Assembly (NCBI GenBank): GCA_021784635.1 | Contig: JAJYHS010000220.1 | Coordinates: forward strand, 1 to 10,232 | Length of the DNA stretch: 10,232 bases | From: a bacterium | GTDB lineage: Bacteria > Bdellovibrionota > Bdellovibrionia > Bdellovibrionales > UBA1609 | Direction: 5' to 3' | Part shown: in pieces, positions 7,047 to 10,232 of the stretch | Position numbering within the stretch: position 1 is the first letter of the stretch | Layout: every line of letters starts with the position of its first letter | Program-made: the position numbers and the translations under genes | The notes under the pieces: model-generated | Told to the model about the DNA's origin: nothing | What the model saw: the letters and a program-made list of their open reading frames with translations, nothing else | Databases searched by the model: none

Positions 7047-8191
7047 CGCTCGCTGAGATAGCTAATCGTCATGGTTTGGTTGTGAAGCTGGCAACCCACT
7101 TTGTCTAAAAATGGGCTGATCTCGCCGTACGAGTAAAATCCGGATAATGCACAGCCACTTCCGAATACGTCGCTTATGGCCTCGATTTCTTCGTCAACGT
7201 TCGGCCCCATGACTAATTTTCTGCCGACACAGCTGATAAGCATCGCGAATGCACTAGAAGCCAAGCCGCCCTTTGTGATGGACTGTTCGGCCGCACCTTT
7301 TGCTCCGCTTACTAAACCTTTTGTATTGGCATGCATGAGTTTGACATAGCAACCCTCCGGAACATCCCCGGCAAATGTCAATGATCCCGCCTTATCGTCA
7401 ACCGCAAGAATTGTTCGAATTAGCCCCGTGTCCGCTTGTTTATCGTTTAGTATCGCAAAAGGGAACATAAGCCCGGATGCCGGGAGATCTTTAGCATGTT
7501 CACCTAAGTATTCTTTATATATGTCCAGCGCCGGTTTACCGTCGAGTTCGAATACCACGTTCAGATTCGATTTTGTCACCTGACGGGTCTTGCCAAATGG
7601 ATCCCACCCTCCCATACAGCCGTGACGAAGTTCGATCGCGTCCCCATAAAGGCCTACCCCGACCACGTGATTGTCGCTTGCGCCTTCGGGGGACAGTGTA
7701 AACGTTTTTTGAAACTTGCCCCCGTCACCAGCTAATCCGCCAGTCACTATGACTCTGCTGCCCGTCACCTTTGTAATGCCCTTAACAAGCTGGCTACCAT
7801 TGACGTTAACTCCGGGGCTTATAACCAAAATGCCACGCAACTCCGGCGTCGAAAGATCTTTTGCCAACTTCTCCCCGGCCGGCTCGCTCTTTTCGGCGGA
7901 TTCGATTCGCGCGGTTGCGATTTTAAATTTGGCGTTTGGATTGTCAAAATGAATTGCCGTGAGAACCGCAGTGTCGTCAGAAACGCCGCTTTGACTCACT
8001 TCACCGGCGGTTGTGCAGCCAACCCATTGCAATTTGGGCTTTTGATCAATCAGCTTCTTTAGAAAGCTCTGATTCTCGAAGGTCGATACCGAACCAAATA
8101 AAAATCCAACTTGTGGAGCAATCGCCGAAAGAGCGTCAAGTTTCGCATTATTGAGGTCCTTACTTTTAATAACGATCTGCTTCGTCTTCAT
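7043..8191 (-). CDS. FIST domain sensor protein (FIST_N + FIST_C)
   Basis: This protein of 382 aa has the full two-part FIST architecture and no other domain. Supporting segments are GCTTAGE (58-64), GGLAGDG (151-157), RHGCMGGWDPFG (189-200) and ALDIYKEYLGE (221-231). The C-terminal half adds SCVGRK (320-325), GFYSYGEISP (351-360) and CQLHNQTMTI (367-376), all characteristic of the family. FIST domains are predicted intracellular small-ligand sensors that sit next to or inside kinases, cyclases and phosphatases; no ligand can be read from the sequence. No signal peptide or membrane segment is seen, so it is cytoplasmic. It has its own strong AAGGAGG (8200-8206), and its ATG forms a TGATG with the downstream end of the interrupted ATPase frame. 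Its stop overlaps the start of the PP2C phosphatase, the probable target of its signal. Confidence 0.93.
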   Translation of the reverse strand: MKTKQIVIKSKDLNNAKLDALSAIAPQVGFLFGSVSTFENQSFLKKLIDQKPKLQWVGCTTAGEVSQSGVSDDTAVLTAIHFDNPNAKFKIATARIESAEKSEPAGEKLAKDLSTPELRGILVISPGVNVNGSQLVKGITKVTGSRVIVTGGLAGDGGKFQKTFTLSPEGASDNHVVGVGLYGDAIELRHGCMGGWDPFGKTRQVTKSNLNVVFELDGKPALDIYKEYLGEHAKDLPASGLMFPFAILNDKQADTGLIRTILAVDDKAGSLTFAGDVPEGCYVKLMHANTKGLVSGAKGAAEQSITKGGLASSAFAMLISCVGRKLVMGPNVDEEIEAISDVFGSGCALSGFYSYGEISPFLDKVGCQLHNQTMTISYLSER

Positions 8192-8298
8192 CAGGCCCGC
8201 CTCCTTGAATCAAAAAAATAAAATGATTTTTTCTGTTTCTCAAATTCCAATAATCGACTCGAAAATCGCACCAGCGCTATGACCTCAGTGGCGCGCTC
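8191..8298 (-). pseudogene. Out-of-reach 3' end of the ATPase gene after an in-frame TAA
   Basis: In the same frame as the ATPase gene, the 35 codons after the TAA (8299-8301) stay open to a TGA at 8191-8193. They encode ERATEVIALVRF, then a tail with KQKKSFYFFDS. TEVIALV matches the last core strand that closes GHKL ATPase domains of this kind, where I recall NV-x4-(R/K)TEVI-type spacing. Counting the TAA as one residue gives exactly that spacing after NVK. The frame ends in TGATG with the FIST start, as expected for the native gene end in this tightly overlapping operon. So the DNA looks like former or recoded coding sequence, not a spacer. Confidence 0.78.
8200..8206 (-). promoter_or_regulatory. 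Strong ribosome binding site of the FIST gene
   Basis: On the minus strand AAGGAGG sits eight bases before the ATG at 8191. It lies inside the conserved continuation of the ATPase frame. The FIST protein can therefore be made even if ribosomes stop at the upstream in-frame TAA. Confidence 0.8.
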
Positions 8299-9147
8299 TT
8301 ATTTTACATTCGCAACGATTTGATGGGCTTTTTCAAATATAAATTTTAACCCGAGCCCCGCACTTTTTGACTTTGCGATCCCGCCGGATTCACGGTTAGC
8401 AGCAAGGTAGCTCATAATTGTATCTGGGTTAAATTGGCCAAACGGATCGCGTACCGAGACGCCGAAATAATCACCATCGTAGCCAAATGACATTCGAACT
8501 TCTTCTTCGGGTTGTAAGTGAAATTGCGCCCCACGATCCGCATTGCGAAGTCTCGGGTTCGCGTTAAATACGGCGTTTAAAAGTAGCTCATCGGTCAATT
8601 CAGAGATGCGCCGGGCGTATTCGTCAAATGGATGCCGATAACCGGGGTCACCGAGGCGCGAGATATATTTTGCAACGGAATCAATCGCGTCTCGCTTTGC
8701 TTTCGCCGAATTCACCACTCGAGTATGAATTTTACAACCAAACGCCAAGTATTTATCAAGATCAAGAATGTCGCCGTCCGTATATTTTTTTATCAAGATC
8801 GACAGATCCCGACCAGTCGACTCGGCATTTTGCCCGCCAATTAAATATTTGACCGATCGCAAGGTGTTTATCTTCTCAGCGACTTTCGAAATCGGCGAAT
8901 TTATAAACATCGCCACATCGACTGCGCCATGCGATTGTGTCTCGATTTCTTGCACGACGGATACAAGCCCCTCATCCGTAAAAAATAGCCGGCGACCCGG
9001 AGGCAATTCTTTCATAACCGAACGCAACTTTTCAATTGCCGAACAATGCACCATTGTAACTTCGAGACACTTACAAATCGCACTAAGTTTGTTTACGATC
9101 GGCCAATTGGCTAAAGAAAAGTGGCTGACAACCGTGACGTTATTCAT
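8299..9147 (-). CDS. Pseudo-receiver-like / GHKL ATPase (RsbW-like kinase or anti-sigma), interrupted
   Basis: The first 282 residues up to the TAA are listed here; with the continuation to 8191 the intact length would be 318. Residues about 1-125 look like an alpha/beta receiver-like domain (VDVAMFINSP, then SVKYLIGGQN) without a clear phospho-acceptor Asp. A helical linker with DLDKYLAFGCKIH follows. The GHKL ATPase domain runs from about 170: N box ELTDELLLNA (E187, N191), G1 box VRDPFGQF (D234, G237) and G2 box SKSAGLGL (260-267). Such domains phosphorylate STAS proteins or bind sigma factors in partner-switching systems. The ATG at 9147 overlaps the stop of the STAS gene (ATGA). The visible product lacks the last core strand of the ATPase fold, so it may be unstable or altered. 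I am confident of the ATPase call and less so of its partners. Confidence 0.83.
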   Translation of the reverse strand: MNNVTVVSHFSLANWPIVNKLSAICKCLEVTMVHCSAIEKLRSVMKELPPGRRLFFTDEGLVSVVQEIETQSHGAVDVAMFINSPISKVAEKINTLRSVKYLIGGQNAESTGRDLSILIKKYTDGDILDLDKYLAFGCKIHTRVVNSAKAKRDAIDSVAKYISRLGDPGYRHPFDEYARRISELTDELLLNAVFNANPRLRNADRGAQFHLQPEEEVRMSFGYDGDYFGVSVRDPFGQFNPDTIMSYLAANRESGGIAKSKSAGLGLKFIFEKAHQIVANVK

Positions 9148-9650
9148 TTTAGGAGTTCTTTAAACATAGGATAATTTTCGCTTATAAAAGAAAAGTAAAG
9201 TTCAGGGGAGAAATCGATTTCGTAAACACGCCCACTTACATTCCGGTTTGGCATAACAAAGTTTGTATAGTCGTTTAGTAGCGGAATATCTTTGCCCAAC
9301 TGAAGCGTGAATGCGCGCGATTCTTGGGTTGCCGGTGAAAAATACGGCGCTTCAATGCTTTCTGCATAGCTGCCGTTTTGAAAATAATCGCGGATCATGT
9401 TGAACTGATTTACTAGCCAAATTGGCGCATTAATGTATTTGAAGGAGATTTTCGCGGCCTGGGTAAATTTAAGCCACGTTACGATCCCGGCGGAATTGGC
9501 ATAGCTCACTTTCGAAAAATCGAGATTCACGGGTGGCTTCATGCCGGTCTGTTTTAATTTTTCGAATGCTTCAACTAGGTGATTAAACGAGGAGACTTCA
9601 TCCAGAATCCCATCAAATGCCAGGGTATTAGGTAAAACCGCTGCCTTCAC
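9144..9650 (-). CDS. STAS-like anti-sigma-factor-antagonist-type protein
   Basis: This protein is 168 aa. Residues about 1-95 have STAS character: a short N-terminal strand region, a helix (FNHLVEAFEKLKQTG), then VNLDFSKVSYANSAGIVTWL (41-60). That segment is the conserved strand-turn-helix that carries the regulatory serine in this family; S53 in ANSAG is the natural candidate. QFNMIRDYF (82-90) resembles the helix near the end of the domain. Residues 100-168 form a C-terminal extension of unknown fold without cysteines. STAS proteins switch partners when phosphorylated by an RsbW-like ATPase and dephosphorylated by a PP2C phosphatase; both are encoded in the same unit. The GTG start at 9650 has GGAG (9657-9660) six bases upstream. 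It overlaps the ATPase gene by ATGA. The family assignment is from weak but consistent pattern matching. Confidence 0.73.
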   Translation of the reverse strand: MKAAVLPNTLAFDGILDEVSSFNHLVEAFEKLKQTGMKPPVNLDFSKVSYANSAGIVTWLKFTQAAKISFKYINAPIWLVNQFNMIRDYFQNGSYAESIEAPYFSPATQESRAFTLQLGKDIPLLNDYTNFVMPNRNVSGRVYEIDFSPELYFSFISENYPMFKELLK

Positions 9651-9810
9651 ATCGCGCTCCCACTGGCGGACCCACTAAATTTGCCCGCGTTTTTTTAGAG
9701 TAATGACCGACGCCATCTAAATCAATCAAACTTATTGAGCTCTGGTTCGAAGTCCAGCCTCTAAAATCATGTTGCGCGCCGCGAACTTTGCCGGGAAAAT
9801 TTTGGTACAG
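9651..9810. promoter_or_regulatory. Divergent intergenic region of the signalling unit
   Basis: This gap separates the minus-strand STAS operon from the plus-strand partial gene and must hold promoters for both. On the + strand TAAAAT (9762-9767) could be a -10, without a clear -35. If it is used, the ATG at 9769 would be excluded and the ATG at 9811 favoured. A short interrupted dyad CTGG...CCAG around TTCGAA (9742-9757) lies just upstream and could be an operator. No convincing minus-strand promoter was found. Confidence 0.35.
9657..9660 (-). promoter_or_regulatory. Ribosome binding site of the STAS gene (GTG start)
   Basis: GGAG on the minus strand lies six bases before the GTG at 9650. 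It supports the GTG as the start of the first gene of the signalling unit. Confidence 0.55.
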
Positions 9811-10232
9811 ATGGCACAATTCGTATTTTGCGGTGACCCCGGCGATTTCACCCGGGAGGCACTCGTTTCTTCTCATTTCGTAATTGTTCCCGACCTACTC
9901 GCTGCACACGACGCAGTTCGAGTATTCGGCCAAGAAGCAATGCTATTTGTTAATTCAAACATTGTCCGCTCGAAGCAGAACGATTTAGAAAAAGTTATTC
10001 GCGAATGCCAACCCACGATTGCATTGGTTTACGATGATCTCCCCAATGCCGAGATGACGGCTCTCATGCTAAAACATCCGATTGATCACATTATCCCGCG
10101 CGCTTCAGAAAATTCGCGGTCCTGCATCATACAACTATTGTCACAAAGACAGAGATTTGCCCCGAAGCACTTTCAACCGGGTCAATTAGTTCACCGTCAA
10201 GATGTGACACTTACAAACTCTGATCAGTGCGA
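9811..10232 (+). CDS. Partial gene, receiver-like N-terminus, function unknown
   Basis: The frame is open from 9739 to the window end. An ATG at 9811 gives 140 visible residues; an ATG at 9769 would add 14. The sequence reads like an alpha/beta domain: FVFCGD, then EAMLFVNSN, then PTIALVYDDLPNAEM, then HPIDHIIPR and a helix ending in QLLSQRQRF. The order of strands and helices resembles a receiver or pseudo-receiver, with D75 or D76 where a phospho-acceptor would fall. The segment HPIDHIIPR is placed like SVKYLIGGQN in the divergent ATPase protein, so the two may be paralogous front ends. The sequence runs off the window, so the output domain is unknown. The start has no strong Shine-Dalgarno sequence. 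Codon pattern and protein-like composition support a real gene over the opposite-strand frame. Confidence 0.6.
   Translation, partial: MAQFVFCGDPGDFTREALVSSHFVIVPDLLAAHDAVRVFGQEAMLFVNSNIVRSKQNDLEKVIRECQPTIALVYDDLPNAEMTALMLKHPIDHIIPRASENSRSCIIQLLSQRQRFAPKHFQPGQLVHRQDVTLTNSDQC

Noticed and set aside
8191..8301. Genetic code reassignment of TAA as the explanation of the internal stop
   Set aside because: TAA ends other genes in the window at natural positions (1179-1181, 5356-5358, and 3047-3049 on the minus strand).
8768..9163. 131-residue + strand open frame opposite the ATPase gene
   Set aside because: It is an antisense shadow of a gene with recognisable domains on the minus strand.
9742..9757. 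T-arm-like sequence (GGTTCGAAGTCC) suggesting a tRNA
   Set aside because: There is no acceptor, D or anticodon arm around it, and the stem is four pairs with an eight-base loop.
9628..9876. 82-residue minus-strand open frame upstream of and overlapping the STAS gene
   Set aside because: It overlaps the start of the STAS gene in another frame and the divergent + strand gene. Its sequence is not protein-like, and the GTG at 9650 has its own Shine-Dalgarno sequence.

Overview
The window is dense, ordinary-looking bacterial coding DNA of moderate GC. It has no RNA genes, mobile elements or CRISPR. Gene content suggests a Gram-negative, possibly of the Bdellovibrionota or a related deltaproteobacterial-type lineage. 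The clues are an OlsB/OlsA lipid pair, exported envelope proteins, and a STAS / ATPase / FIST / PP2C signalling cluster of a type I associate with those groups. The lineage is an inference; nothing here is a taxonomic marker.

Left part (1-3084, + strand): the 3' end of a YhhQ-type queuosine-precursor transporter, then a secreted or membrane PAP2-family phosphatase joined by a GTGA overlap, then a large exported protein of unknown function. That protein has a weak resemblance to TIM-barrel glycoside hydrolases with a GH20b/GH67-like N-terminal domain. The three genes overlap each other and probably form one transcription unit. It runs convergently into, and overlaps by 38 bp, a small membrane-anchored conserved hypothetical protein on the minus strand (3047-3559).

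Middle (3680-5358, + strand): after a divergent intergenic gap comes a two-gene unit, an OlsB-like GNAT N-acyltransferase and an OlsA/PlsC-like acyltransferase. They are joined by a GTGA overlap and most likely make ornithine (or another acyl-amino-acid) lipid.

Right part (5355-9650, - strand): a four-gene cluster transcribed right to left. In transcription order it encodes a STAS-like protein, a protein with an N-terminal pseudo-receiver-like region and a C-terminal GHKL ATPase domain, a FIST sensor protein, and a PP2C/SpoIIE phosphatase with an N-terminal coiled-coil and GAF-like region. Junctions are ATGA, (TGATG after an internal stop), and ATGA. These are the parts of a partner-switching phosphorelay: the ATPase would phosphorylate the STAS protein, the phosphatase would reverse this, and FIST would supply ligand input. 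No sigma factor is visible.

The most notable observation is an in-frame TAA (8299-8301) inside the ATPase domain. The same frame stays open for 35 more codons. These encode what looks like the missing final strand of the domain (TEVIALV) and a family-like tail, and they end at a TGA that forms a TGATG junction with the FIST start. This looks like a recent nonsense mutation, an assembly error, or (less likely) readthrough.

A divergent partial gene on the + strand (from about 9811 to the window end) encodes another receiver-like N-terminus, possibly a paralogue of the ATPase protein's N-terminal region.
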